Assembly (NCBI RefSeq): GCF_001647675.1
Contig: NZ_CP015594.1
Coordinates: forward strand, 1-64,000
Reading direction: 5' to 3'
DNA: 64,000 bases
Source of the DNA: Acinetobacter sp. NCu2D-2
GTDB lineage: Bacteria > Pseudomonadota > Gammaproteobacteria > Pseudomonadales > Moraxellaceae
The notes below the pieces were generated by a model. The model was not told the origin of the DNA, made no database searches, and was given only the letters and a program-made list of their open reading frames with translations. Numbering within the stretch: the stretch's first letter is position 1; the number at the start of each line of letters is the position of its first letter. A program made the translations under genes and the position numbers. Below, piece by piece: positions 26,511-35,433 of this stretch.

Positions 26511-27365
26511 ATGGCTCAACTCCCGGCATCGATGCGGCGTAAACGTGCTGCGATCACTTCAATTCACGATAAGCCACCAACACGTAAAGAAAAGCTTGCC
26601 AATATTGGTGGCTGGCTGATCTTTGTGGTTGCTTTAGTGGTATTGGCAGCCGGAATATTTGGTCTGTATAAGGTCATGACCGATACAGAAATTGCGCAGC
26701 TTGATGTGGTGGGTATCCCATCGCAAGCTGAACAAAAAACTGTATTGCAGCATGTCTCACCGATCATGACCCATAACTACTTTACTTCGGATTTAAGAGC
26801 CATCCGAGACAAAGCCTTAGAATTGTCTTGGGTAGACCGTGTGGTGGTATCGCGTGCTTGGCCAAATGCGATTCGTATTCGAGTTATGCCACATCAACCG
26901 ATTGCACGTTGGGGGACAGGTCGCTTACTCAGTGATAGCGGTGAAATTTTCACTGAAGTGATGCCTAAAGATCATCAAAGTTTACCTTTGCTTCATGGTC
27001 CATCGACGCATGCGAAAGCCATGATGCGCCAATACAACGAGATTAATCAGTTGTTTTTACCGCACGGTATACGTCTTAAAGAACTTTATTTAACAGATCG
27101 TATGACTTGGTTTATGCAATTTGATTCAGGTCTTCGCGTTATTGTTGACCAAGATCAAACCATGAGCAAACTTCAACGCTTAAGTCATCTGTCCTATAGC
27201 GATTTAAAGCCAGTTTGGTCTAAAATTTCGTCAATAGACTTGCGTTATCGAAATGGGCTTGCAATTCAATGGAAGAATTCAATTCCACCTAAAATAGTGA
27301 ATGGCCATTTTATTGTAACGAGTGATGACACTGCTGTTGAGAATAAAGTAACACTAAAGCCATAA
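26511..27365 (+). CDS. ftsQ: Cell division protein FtsQ
   Basis: A 284-residue bitopic division protein. A basic cytoplasmic N terminus is followed by one membrane helix (about 35-57, WLIFVVALVVLAAGIFGLY), then a POTRA domain (about 60-130, IAQLDVVGIPSQAEQ...WVDRVVVSRAWPNAIRIRV) and the FtsQ/DivIB beta domain. It recruits FtsB and FtsL to the septum. It starts three bases after the ddl stop. Confidence 0.93.
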   Translation: MAQLPASMRRKRAAITSIHDKPPTRKEKLANIGGWLIFVVALVVLAAGIFGLYKVMTDTEIAQLDVVGIPSQAEQKTVLQHVSPIMTHNYFTSDLRAIRDKALELSWVDRVVVSRAWPNAIRIRVMPHQPIARWGTGRLLSDSGEIFTEVMPKDHQSLPLLHGPSTHAKAMMRQYNEINQLFLPHGIRLKELYLTDRMTWFMQFDSGLRVIVDQDQTMSKLQRLSHLSYSDLKPVWSKISSIDLRYRNGLAIQWKNSIPPKIVNGHFIVTSDDTAVENKVTLKP

Positions 27366-27433
27366 TGACCGGCTTTAAAAATTAGAGGCAATTAAAGCCA
27401 TAACCTAAACACACGTAATGGTAGTAGTAGATA

Positions 27434-28696
27434 ATGAATGAAGCTGTTCCCTCAGTTGTTGCGATTGACATTGGGACACACAAAGTTTCAGTTTTGATTG
27501 GTAAGGTACATGGGCCTGACAATATCCAAGTCATCGGAATGGCCACCGCTCGTAACCGAGGCATGAATAAAGGGAAAATTGTTAGTCTCGATAAAGTCAT
27601 TACCGCGATTAAAAATGCCGTGCAAGAAGCAGAAGACATGGCGGAATGTCGAGTTCACTCCGCGTGGATTTCCATTCCAACGGCAGAAATGAAAAGTTTC
27701 TATGCATCAGGTCGAACCCCAATTGCTAATCCTGAGCAGACAATTACTACCAGTGAAGTGGTGCGTGCATTAGAGCTTGCTAAAGCAAGCCATTTGACTC
27801 CAGACCATTACTTAGTTAGCGCAGTACCACTGGGTTTTGAATTAGATGATTCACCTGAGTGGGTGCTTAATCCGATTCGTATGTCTGCGCATAGCATGAC
27901 AGGGCATTACCACCTGATGATGCTACCCATCAGTACTATGCAAAATATTGATCGTGCCTTAAAAGGTGCCAATATCGGTGTGGAAAGAATGGTGGTGTCA
28001 TCATTGGCAACTGCTGAAGCTAGCCTGCTCAAAGATGAAAAAGAGTATGGTGTATGCTTGGTGGATATTGGTGCAGGTACAACCAATGTGGCAGTTTACG
28101 TGGAAGGACGTTTGGCACTGACTAAAACCTTCCAGCGTGGTGGTGAGCATGTAACACGTGATATCGCAGCCGTGTTGCAAACCACAACCGAAGAAGCTGA
28201 ACGTATTAAATTGCTTTATGGTTGTGTCGATCTGAAGGTAGTGAAACCTGATCACATGATTCAATTCCAAGGGATTGATGGTCCACAAACGATTAGTCGC
28301 ATTGAATTGACCGAAATTATTATTGCGCGCTATAGCGAAATTTTAGGTCTGGTTCGTGAAGAACTTGAGCAAAGCGGCGCGATGAATGGTTTATACCATG
28401 GTGTGGTTTTAACAGGTGATGCGAGCCATATCGAAGGTATGGTCAGCTATGTACGTCGCAGTCTAGGTGTTTCTGCCCATTTGGGTAATCCGCCTGTGCA
28501 AGTGACTGCAGATGACGAACACATCGCAGCTTTACGTCGTTCACAATATGCAACTGCTGCTGGTTTGCTGATGTTTAGCCAAAGCGATACACAGGACACG
28601 ATTGTTGAAACAGAAGAAGATGACAAATTATCTTTTGCTCAACGCGTGAAACGTGCATGGTCTGGCTTTAATGACACATTAAAATCAATTTTTTAG
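27434..28696 (+). CDS. ftsA: Cell division protein FtsA
   Basis: A 420-residue actin-like protein that tethers FtsZ to the membrane. The phosphate-1 loop AIDIGTHKVSVLIGK and phosphate-2 loop VDIGAGTTNVAVY flank the 1C domain, with TGDASHIEGM as the adenosine motif. The last 15 residues (KRAWSGFNDTLKSIF) form the amphipathic membrane-targeting helix. It begins 68 bases after ftsQ. Confidence 0.95.
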   Translation: MNEAVPSVVAIDIGTHKVSVLIGKVHGPDNIQVIGMATARNRGMNKGKIVSLDKVITAIKNAVQEAEDMAECRVHSAWISIPTAEMKSFYASGRTPIANPEQTITTSEVVRALELAKASHLTPDHYLVSAVPLGFELDDSPEWVLNPIRMSAHSMTGHYHLMMLPISTMQNIDRALKGANIGVERMVVSSLATAEASLLKDEKEYGVCLVDIGAGTTNVAVYVEGRLALTKTFQRGGEHVTRDIAAVLQTTTEEAERIKLLYGCVDLKVVKPDHMIQFQGIDGPQTISRIELTEIIIARYSEILGLVREELEQSGAMNGLYHGVVLTGDASHIEGMVSYVRRSLGVSAHLGNPPVQVTADDEHIAALRRSQYATAAGLLMFSQSDTQDTIVETEEDDKLSFAQRVKRAWSGFNDTLKSIF

Positions 28697-28856
28697 TCGA
28701 CAATTCTTGTGAATATTGTTGATAAGTTGTACTGAAGAATGCTTTGACTTGACAATACCCCCTGTTGAGCAGCATCCTTAAAAACAATTTTATTAAGATC
28801 AAGGCAGTATACGGGCTTAAGTGACTGCCAATTATGAATTAGGAATATTACAGGTC

Positions 28857-30050
28857 ATGGCCTCATTTGAATTTTTTGAAGATGATCAAAGCGATAGCAA
28901 TGGTCAAGCCCGTTTCACTGTTTTCGGTGTAGGTGGTGCGGGTGGTAATGCTGTGCAACATATGTTGCAGTCAGACATTAAAGGTGTGAAGTTTGTTTGT
29001 GCCAATACAGATAAACAAGCACTGGATCGCATGGAATCTGAATTTAAAATCCAACTTGGTGAACAATGTACACGTGGGTTGGGTGCTGGTGCAAACCCTC
29101 AAGTCGGTCAAGCTGCCGCAGAAGAAAGCCGTGAATTCATCCGTCAGCAACTTGAAGGCACAGATATGGTCTTCGTTACTGCTGGTATGGGCGGTGGTAC
29201 AGGTACAGGTGCTGCACCAGTTGTTGCTGAAATTGCCAAAGAAATGGGCATTTTGACTGTAGGCGTGGTGACTACACCATTCAATTTTGAAGGTAAACGC
29301 CGTCTTCAATCTGCTGAAAAAGGTATTGAAGCGCTTGAGCAGCATGTTGACTCATTGATTATTATCCCGAACCAACGCTTGTTAAAAGTGTTCCGTGATA
29401 TCTCAATGAAAGATGCCTACAAAAAAGCAGATGATGTTCTACTCAATGCAGTACGTAGTATCTTTGATCTTGTGGTTCGCCCTGGTCACATCAACCTTGA
29501 TTTCGCCGATTTGAAAACTGCCATGAGTACACGTGGTTATGCCATGATGGGTGTTGGTTCAGGTCGTGGTGAGAGCCGTGCGCGTCAAGCGGCGGAACAA
29601 GCGATCCGTAGCCCATTGCTTGATAACGTGACCATCATGAATGCGAAAGGCATCTTGATTAACGTTACTGGTGGCGATGATGTCACCTTCGGTGAAATTG
29701 AAGAAATCACTGATGTTGTGAACCAAATTGTTGACCTTGATGAAGGTCAAGTATTCTACGGTACCGTATTCGATCCTGATGCGCGTGATGAAATTAGCGT
29801 GACTGTGATTGCAACAGGTTTAACCCGTAATTCAGCAGATTCTGCAGATGTTAAACCACGTGCTAATGCACAAGTTGCGCGTCCGACTGCAGCTACTCAA
29901 ACTGCGGTAGACGATGATGACGTTCCTGCAATTCAACGCCAGCAAACTGAAGCGGGTGCAGTGAACACCACCACAACATCTTCAGTTTCTAGCCCACGTC
30001 CTACGCCAATGAGCATTCAAGATTATCTTAAAAATCAACAGCGTAAGTAA
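28857..30050 (+). CDS. ftsZ: Cell division GTPase FtsZ
   Basis: A 397-residue tubulin homologue. [17 protein letters not shown] and the tubulin signature [14 protein letters not shown] bind GTP, and the T7 loop [11 protein letters not shown] supplies the catalytic Asp. The C terminus [16 protein letters not shown] is the conserved peptide that binds FtsA and ZipA, reached by an acidic/Thr-rich linker. I chose the ATG at 28857; frame open upstream to 28821 is outside the family N terminus. The 160-base ftsA-ftsZ gap leaves room for an ftsZ promoter. Confidence 0.97.
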   Translation: MASFEFFEDDQSDSNGQARFTVFGVGGAGGNAVQHMLQSDIKGVKFVCANTDKQALDRMESEFKIQLGEQCTRGLGAGANPQVGQAAAEESREFIRQQLEGTDMVFVTAGMGGGTGTGAAPVVAEIAKEMGILTVGVVTTPFNFEGKRRLQSAEKGIEALEQHVDSLIIIPNQRLLKVFRDISMKDAYKKADDVLLNAVRSIFDLVVRPGHINLDFADLKTAMSTRGYAMMGVGSGRGESRARQAAEQAIRSPLLDNVTIMNAKGILINVTGGDDVTFGEIEEITDVVNQIVDLDEGQVFYGTVFDPDARDEISVTVIATGLTRNSADSADVKPRANAQVARPTAATQTAVDDDDVPAIQRQQTEAGAVNTTTTSSVSSPRPTPMSIQDYLKNQQRK

Positions 30051-30084
30051 TATGTAACATAATGTGTTTACATTGTGGCAACAG

Positions 30085-30118
30085 AAAAGGTGGCTTATAA
30101 GCCACCTTTTTATTTTTT
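30085..30118 (+). terminator. Rho-independent terminator of ftsZ
   Basis: A 26-base perfect palindrome 30085-30110 (AAAAGGTGGCTTA and its complement) followed by a T-rich run. Confidence 0.92.
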
Positions 30119-30176
30119 ATCAATGGCTAAATATGCTAACGTATAGCGGTTTTTATTGGTGATAGATGAATAACGT

Positions 30177-31079
30177 ATGTTGAAACAGCGTACCCTGAAA
30201 CGTGTCGTGAAAGCGAGCGGTATCGGTTTACATAGTGGTCAAAAGGTTTTGATTAACTTTGTGCCGCATCATATTGATGGGGGAATTGTGTTTCGACGTA
30301 TCGATTTAAATCCGCCTGTTGATATCCCAGCTAATGCGATGCTGATTCAAGAAGCATTCATGTGTTCGAATCTCGTTCAAGATGATGCCAAAGTGGGTAC
30401 AGTTGAACATGTGATGAGTGCAATCGCAGGACTCGGGATTGATAACTTAATTATTGAAGTATCAGCCTCTGAAGTACCGATCATGGATGGCAGTGCAGGT
30501 CCATTTATCTATTTACTGATGCAAGGTGGTTTACAAGAACAAGAAGCTGCCAAGAAATTTATTCGTATTAAAAAACCAGTAGAAGCTTTGATTGATGATA
30601 AGCGCGCGATTTTTAGCCCGCATGAAGGTTTTCAGCTGAATTTCACTATCGACTTTGATCATCCCGCATTTAAAAAAGAATACCAGTCTGCATCCATAGA
30701 TTTCTCGACTGAAACTTTTGTATATGAAGTTAGTGAAGCACGTACTTTTGGTTTTATGAAAGACTTAGATTATCTAAAAGCGCATAACTTAGCGTTAGGT
30801 GCAAGTCTTGAAAATGCCATTGGTGTTGATGAAACAGGCGTGGTCAATGAAGAAGGTTTACGCTTCTCCGATGAATTTGTTCGCCACAAAATTTTAGATG
30901 CTGTAGGTGATTTATATTTATTGGGTCACCAAATTATTGCCAAATTTGATGGTTATAAATCGGGTCACGCTTTAAATAATCAGTTACTTCGCAATGTTAA
31001 AAGTGACCCAGAGAGCTACGAAATTGTAACATTTGATGACGTTGTAAATTGTCCGATTAGTTACGTAACTGTGAGTTAA
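30177..31079 (+). CDS. lpxC: UDP-3-O-acyl-N-acetylglucosamine deacetylase LpxC
   Basis: A 300-residue Zn enzyme, the committed step of lipid A synthesis. Zn ligands fit H78 (VEHVMSAI), H237 and D241 ([10 protein letters not shown]), and the catalytic His lies in the YKSGHALNN loop. [16 protein letters not shown] is the usual N terminus. It follows ftsZ, after a terminator, as in Pseudomonas. Confidence 0.97.
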   Translation: MLKQRTLKRVVKASGIGLHSGQKVLINFVPHHIDGGIVFRRIDLNPPVDIPANAMLIQEAFMCSNLVQDDAKVGTVEHVMSAIAGLGIDNLIIEVSASEVPIMDGSAGPFIYLLMQGGLQEQEAAKKFIRIKKPVEALIDDKRAIFSPHEGFQLNFTIDFDHPAFKKEYQSASIDFSTETFVYEVSEARTFGFMKDLDYLKAHNLALGASLENAIGVDETGVVNEEGLRFSDEFVRHKILDAVGDLYLLGHQIIAKFDGYKSGHALNNQLLRNVKSDPESYEIVTFDDVVNCPISYVTVS

Positions 31080-31175
31080 GTCCTTTATTTTTGGTCATCA
31101 GATTTTTAACACAAATTGAAAACGTGATTTGTATCACATTAAAATTTTTGTAATCAACAGGTTCTGGTAAGCAAA

Positions 31176-31616
31176 TTACTTTTTATTGCTTGCCAAACGT
31201 AGCAAGGCTTGGCTAAGCTTAGGATCGTTTATAAAGTCAGCAGCACTACGAAGTAATTCTTTTGTTTCTGGACTTAATACTCTTTCGGTTTTTGTAACAA
31301 CAGGTTTTGATTGAGGTGGATTTCTTAAACAAACCTGAATTTTACATAAATCGCTTAATTCTTGAATTTGAGAGAGTTGTGAAATGTATTGCTTTTGAAG
31401 ATAAGCCAACTGAGAAATCATGGCTTGGTTTTCACCAGTAATCGTTAACACACCACTTTGATAGCACACCACTTGCCATTGCTCTGGTTGGGGCAATAAA
31501 GGTTGGATGCGTTTTGTAAGTTTCTGCCAGGCAGCAACTTGTGAAGAGAGAAACGAAAAGTTTCCTGTTTTTAAGTGTTTTCTTGTTTGTTGAAAGACGT
31601 TAACAGGTTCAGACAT
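31176..31616 (-). CDS. dciA: DciA-type (DUF721) helicase-loader-like protein
   Basis: A 146-residue cytoplasmic protein. The DUF721/DciA domain (about 20-95) has QVAAWQKLTKRIQPLLPQPE, then VVCYQSGVLTITGENQAMISQLAYLQKQYISQL. DciA loads the DnaB helicase in bacteria lacking DnaC. It lies between lpxC and an M23 peptidase gene, the place DciA has in Pseudomonas, here on the opposite strand to both. The symbol is by homology. Confidence 0.82.
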   Translation of the reverse strand: MSEPVNVFQQTRKHLKTGNFSFLSSQVAAWQKLTKRIQPLLPQPEQWQVVCYQSGVLTITGENQAMISQLAYLQKQYISQLSQIQELSDLCKIQVCLRNPPQSKPVVTKTERVLSPETKELLRSAADFINDPKLSQALLRLASNKK

Positions 31617-31721
31617 TCATCGCTACTCCATGATTGTGTCTTAATCTTATGCGGTCCTTTCAGTAGATATCAAGGAAGAGATCACCAAGGGACTCGATTA
31701 AAACAGTTTAGTGAGGTTTTT

Positions 31722-32405
31722 ATGCATATGCGACGTATTCTGTTGGCATTTTCTTTTGCGGCTTCTGCTGCTTCGGTAGCATTCGCAGATCTAGTGGAAC
31801 TAGATCAAGATCAAGGCTCAACAGATCGTATTGAGCAATTAACACGCACTTTAGCTCAAGGTGCATATACACATCCTGAAGATATCGATATTCCAGCTCA
31901 AACCAAACTTGATGTTCAACTTCGCGAAAAACCTGTTGAGTTAAACAATCAAACCATCGAACAAAAATATGGTAAATCTAAATCACTCAGTGCGCGTGCA
32001 TCTAGTCCATATTCTTGGTTGGTCGAACACCCTTTACCAAGTGCACGTGTAAGTTCTAACTTTGGTGGTCGTACTATGGGTGGCCGTGCTGAAAATCATT
32101 CAGGTTTAGATCTGGCTGCACCAAGTGGTACACCAATTTACGCGACAGGTCCTGGTATTGTGACTAAATCAGGTTGGGGTACAGGATATGGTCAATATGT
32201 TGAAATTAACCATGGTAATGGCTATTTAACACGCTATGCGCATGCATCACGTTTGATTGCCCGTGTAGGTGATCAGGTGAAAGCAGGTCAACACATTGCG
32301 AATGTAGGTTGTACAGGTCGTTGTACCGGTCCTCACTTGCATTATGAAGTGGTAAAAGATGGTCAACGTAAAAACCCATCGACTTATTTAGCAATGCTGC
32401 CATAA
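31722..32405 (+). CDS. M23 (LytM) family peptidase, secreted
   Basis: A 227-residue periplasmic protein. The signal peptide ends at about residue 22 (VAFADLV). The C-terminal M23 domain (about 100-220) retains all zinc and catalytic residues seen in active LytM enzymes: HSGLDLA (H-x3-D) and GPHLHYEV (HLH). Members cleave peptidoglycan cross-bridges. The start at 31722 has GAGG eight bases before it; open frame to 31575 is antisense to dciA and unlikely to be translated. It follows the Pseudomonas-like order ftsZ-lpxC-dciA-M23. Confidence 0.9.
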   Translation: MHMRRILLAFSFAASAASVAFADLVELDQDQGSTDRIEQLTRTLAQGAYTHPEDIDIPAQTKLDVQLREKPVELNNQTIEQKYGKSKSLSARASSPYSWLVEHPLPSARVSSNFGGRTMGGRAENHSGLDLAAPSGTPIYATGPGIVTKSGWGTGYGQYVEINHGNGYLTRYAHASRLIARVGDQVKAGQHIANVGCTGRCTGPHLHYEVVKDGQRKNPSTYLAMLP

Positions 32406-32460
32406 TAGGCTACAAAGACCCAACACGGTTACTGTTTTAACTATACTTAAAAAAATAGAT

Positions 32461-32521
32461 AAAAAGCGATAATAACGAAGTCTTCTTTTTAAATGAAGAT
32501 TAATGTTGTTGTCGCTTTTTT
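32461..32521 (+). terminator. Long terminator hairpin of the M23 peptidase gene
   Basis: AAAAAGCGATAATAAC pairs with GTTGTTGTCGCTTTTT through G-U pairs, with an inner GAAG/CTTC stem and T-run. Confidence 0.78.
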
Positions 32522-32731
32522 TATGCATGTTAAATCGAATATCTTTCTTATTTTTGCGCTTTAATTTCTAAAATTGACTTAAAACCCATGATTTGTGTAA
32601 AAAATAGTCAATACATATTTATTTGCTGAATATTAGTTCAATTCTCTATTCATTTGCGACCATAACTGCGACCGCACAAAATGTGTTACATATACACCCC
32701 ATAATTATTAGGCATGAAATATAGGTGAAAT

Positions 32732-35431
32732 ATGGCGTTTTATGGTGATACCGACGCACAAGAAACCCAAGAATGGCAAGAAGCGTTTGATTCAGTATTG
32801 CAACATATGGGCACGGAACGTGCTGCTTTTCTACTCGAAAAGCTGTATCAACAAGCAATCGCCAAACATGTTCCCATTCAGCGTCTAAATACTCCTTATC
32901 TCAATACCATTTCTGTTGACGAACAACCTGCAATGCCAGGCGACCAAGATATGGAACGTCGTATCCGTGCCCTCATTCGTTGGAATGCGTTAGCGATGGT
33001 ACTTCGTGCAAACAAAACAGGTGATGACTTAGGTGGTCACTTGGCAAGTTTTGCTTCATCGGCAACCCTTTATGATGTGGGCTTTAACCACTTCTTCCGT
33101 GCCAACAGCGATCACTTTGGTGGTGACCTAATTTATTATCAAGGTCACTGTGCACCGGGGATTTACGCACGTTCATTCCTTGAAGGTCGTTTAACAGAAG
33201 AACATTTAAATAACTTCCGCCGTGAAGTGGCAGGTAAAGGTTTACCGTCATACCCACATCCTTACTTAATGCCGGATTATTGGCAGTTCCCAACGGTTTC
33301 TATGGGTCTTGGTCCGATCATGTCGATTTACCAAGCACACATTCAAAAATATTTAATGAACCGTGGCTTAATCAAAGAAGAAGATCGTAAAGTTTGGGCA
33401 TATCTTGGTGATGGTGAGATGGATGAGCCTGAAAGTACAGGTGCAATTTCACTCGCAGGTCGTGAAAAGCTCGATAACCTCATTTGGGTCGTAAACTGTA
33501 ACTTACAGCGTCTCGATGGTCCGGTCCGGGGTAACGGTAAAATCATTCAAGAATTAGAATCTTTATTCCGTGGCGCAGGCTGGCGCGTGATTAAAGTGGT
33601 TTGGGGTCGTCATTGGGATCCACTCCTTGCCAAAGATGAATCAGGTGCACTTAAAGCAGTCATGGAAGAAGCAGTTGATGGTGATTATCAACGTTACCAA
33701 GTAAAAGGTGGTGCTTACACACGTGCACACTTCTTTGGTAAATATCCTGAAGCTGAAGAATTAGTAAAAGGCTTAAGCGATGAAGATATTGATAATCTCA
33801 ATCGTGGTGGTCACGACCCTTACAAAGTCTATGCAGCCTATGCAGAAGCAATGAAATCGACAGGTCAACCAACGGTAATCTTGGCAAAAACAGTCAAAGG
33901 TTATGGTTTGTCTGAAGAAATTGAAGCGGTGAATAAAACCCACCAAATCAAAAAGATGCAGCTTGAATCGCTGAAATATGTACGTAACCGTTTCAACTTG
34001 CCATTTACTGATGAGCAACTTGAAGAAGTACCGTTCTATCGTCCAAGCGAGAACTCGCCTGAAATTAAATACATGAAGGCACGTCGTGAGGCCTTGGGTG
34101 GTTACCTACCTGCACGTCGTAAGGAAAGTGAACAACTCGCGATTCCTGAACTTTCAGTGTTTGATGCAGTACTCAAAGGTTCAAACGGTAAAGAGCAATC
34201 GACCACGATGGTGATGGTGCGTTTGATCTCTGCACTGTTAAAAGAGAAAGCGATTAAAGATCGCGTTGTACCAATCGTACCAGACGAAGCACGTACCTTT
34301 GGTTTAGAAGGTATGTTCCGTCAACTCGGTATTTATGCTGCGCATGGTCAAAAATATACCCCTGAAGACCAAGAACAATTGATGCATTACCGTGAAGCAA
34401 AAGACGGTCATATGCTGCAAGAAGGGATTAACGAAGCCGGTGCGATGAGTGCATGGGCAGCCTTGGCTACCAGTTATTCAACTAATAACTTGCCAATGAT
34501 TCCGATGTACATGTACTACTCAATGTTTGGTTTCCAGCGTATCGGTGATATTGCGTGGGCTGCGGGTGATGCACAGGCACAGGGTTTCTTATTGGGTGCA
34601 ACTGCAGGTCGTACCACATTGAACGGTGAAGGTTTACAGCACCAAGATGGTCACTCACACATCCTTGCAAACACAATTCCAAACTGTATCTCTTATGATC
34701 CATGTTTTGGTTATGAGCTAGCGGTCATCGTACATGACGGTTTAAAACGTATGTATGTGAACCAAGAGCGCGTGTTCTATTACTTAACCGTAATGAACGA
34801 AAACTACGAACATCCTGCAATTCCTGCCAATGCAGAAGAAGGCATTAAACGCGGTTTGTATTTACTTGAAGAAGACGCCAAAGCAACGGTTCAATTGATG
34901 GGTTCTGGTGTGATTCTGCGTGAAGTGATCAAAGCAGCGCAAATCCTCCGTGATGAATACCAAATTCATTCAAACGTGTGGAGTGCAACAAGCTTCAACG
35001 AATTGGCACGTGATGGTATGGCGGTTGAAGAATATAACCGTTTACACCCAATGAGCAATGCCAAAGAATCTTGGGTATCTCAGCAACTACGTGGCACTAA
35101 GGGTATCGTAGTATCAGCAACTGATCATATGCGTGCTTATAGCGAACAGATTCGTGCATATCTTCCAGACAACCGTCCATTCGTTGCCCTAGGTACTGAT
35201 GGTTATGGTCGCTCTGATACACGTGCCAACTTACGTAGCTACTTTGGTGTCGATGCAGCGCACATTGTTGTTGCAACCTTGAAGAAATTAGCTGATGAAG
35301 GTGAAGTTGATCCACGTTTAGTGAAAGATGCGATCTCTACGTTCGAACTTGATACAGATCGTCCTGTAGCTTGGGCGCCACAAGCGACTCCAGAAGTACA
35401 CGCTGTTGCTGACTACAAAGAGGAGAACTAA
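32732..35431 (+). CDS. aceE: Pyruvate dehydrogenase E1 component, homodimeric type
   Basis: An 899-residue thiamine-diphosphate enzyme that decarboxylates pyruvate and acetylates the E2 lipoyl arm. The ThDP motif is GDGEMDEPESTGAISLAGRE...NLIWVVNCN, and the length and GRHWDPLLAKD, HQDGHSH and LGTDGYGRSDTR segments are those of AceE, not the alpha2-beta2 type. A 326-base promoter region precedes it; aceF begins two bases after its stop, so both are translated from one mRNA. Confidence 0.96.
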   Translation: MAFYGDTDAQETQEWQEAFDSVLQHMGTERAAFLLEKLYQQAIAKHVPIQRLNTPYLNTISVDEQPAMPGDQDMERRIRALIRWNALAMVLRANKTGDDLGGHLASFASSATLYDVGFNHFFRANSDHFGGDLIYYQGHCAPGIYARSFLEGRLTEEHLNNFRREVAGKGLPSYPHPYLMPDYWQFPTVSMGLGPIMSIYQAHIQKYLMNRGLIKEEDRKVWAYLGDGEMDEPESTGAISLAGREKLDNLIWVVNCNLQRLDGPVRGNGKIIQELESLFRGAGWRVIKVVWGRHWDPLLAKDESGALKAVMEEAVDGDYQRYQVKGGAYTRAHFFGKYPEAEELVKGLSDEDIDNLNRGGHDPYKVYAAYAEAMKSTGQPTVILAKTVKGYGLSEEIEAVNKTHQIKKMQLESLKYVRNRFNLPFTDEQLEEVPFYRPSENSPEIKYMKARREALGGYLPARRKESEQLAIPELSVFDAVLKGSNGKEQSTTMVMVRLISALLKEKAIKDRVVPIVPDEARTFGLEGMFRQLGIYAAHGQKYTPEDQEQLMHYREAKDGHMLQEGINEAGAMSAWAALATSYSTNNLPMIPMYMYYSMFGFQRIGDIAWAAGDAQAQGFLLGATAGRTTLNGEGLQHQDGHSHILANTIPNCISYDPCFGYELAVIVHDGLKRMYVNQERVFYYLTVMNENYEHPAIPANAEEGIKRGLYLLEEDAKATVQLMGSGVILREVIKAAQILRDEYQIHSNVWSATSFNELARDGMAVEEYNRLHPMSNAKESWVSQQLRGTKGIVVSATDHMRAYSEQIRAYLPDNRPFVALGTDGYGRSDTRANLRSYFGVDAAHIVVATLKKLADEGEVDPRLVKDAISTFELDTDRPVAWAPQATPEVHAVADYKEEN

Positions 35432-35433
35432 TC

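Noticed and set aside
31575..31721. 49-residue N-terminal extension of the M23 peptidase
   Set aside because: It overlaps dciA on the other strand; a signal peptide and RBS mark 31722 as the start.
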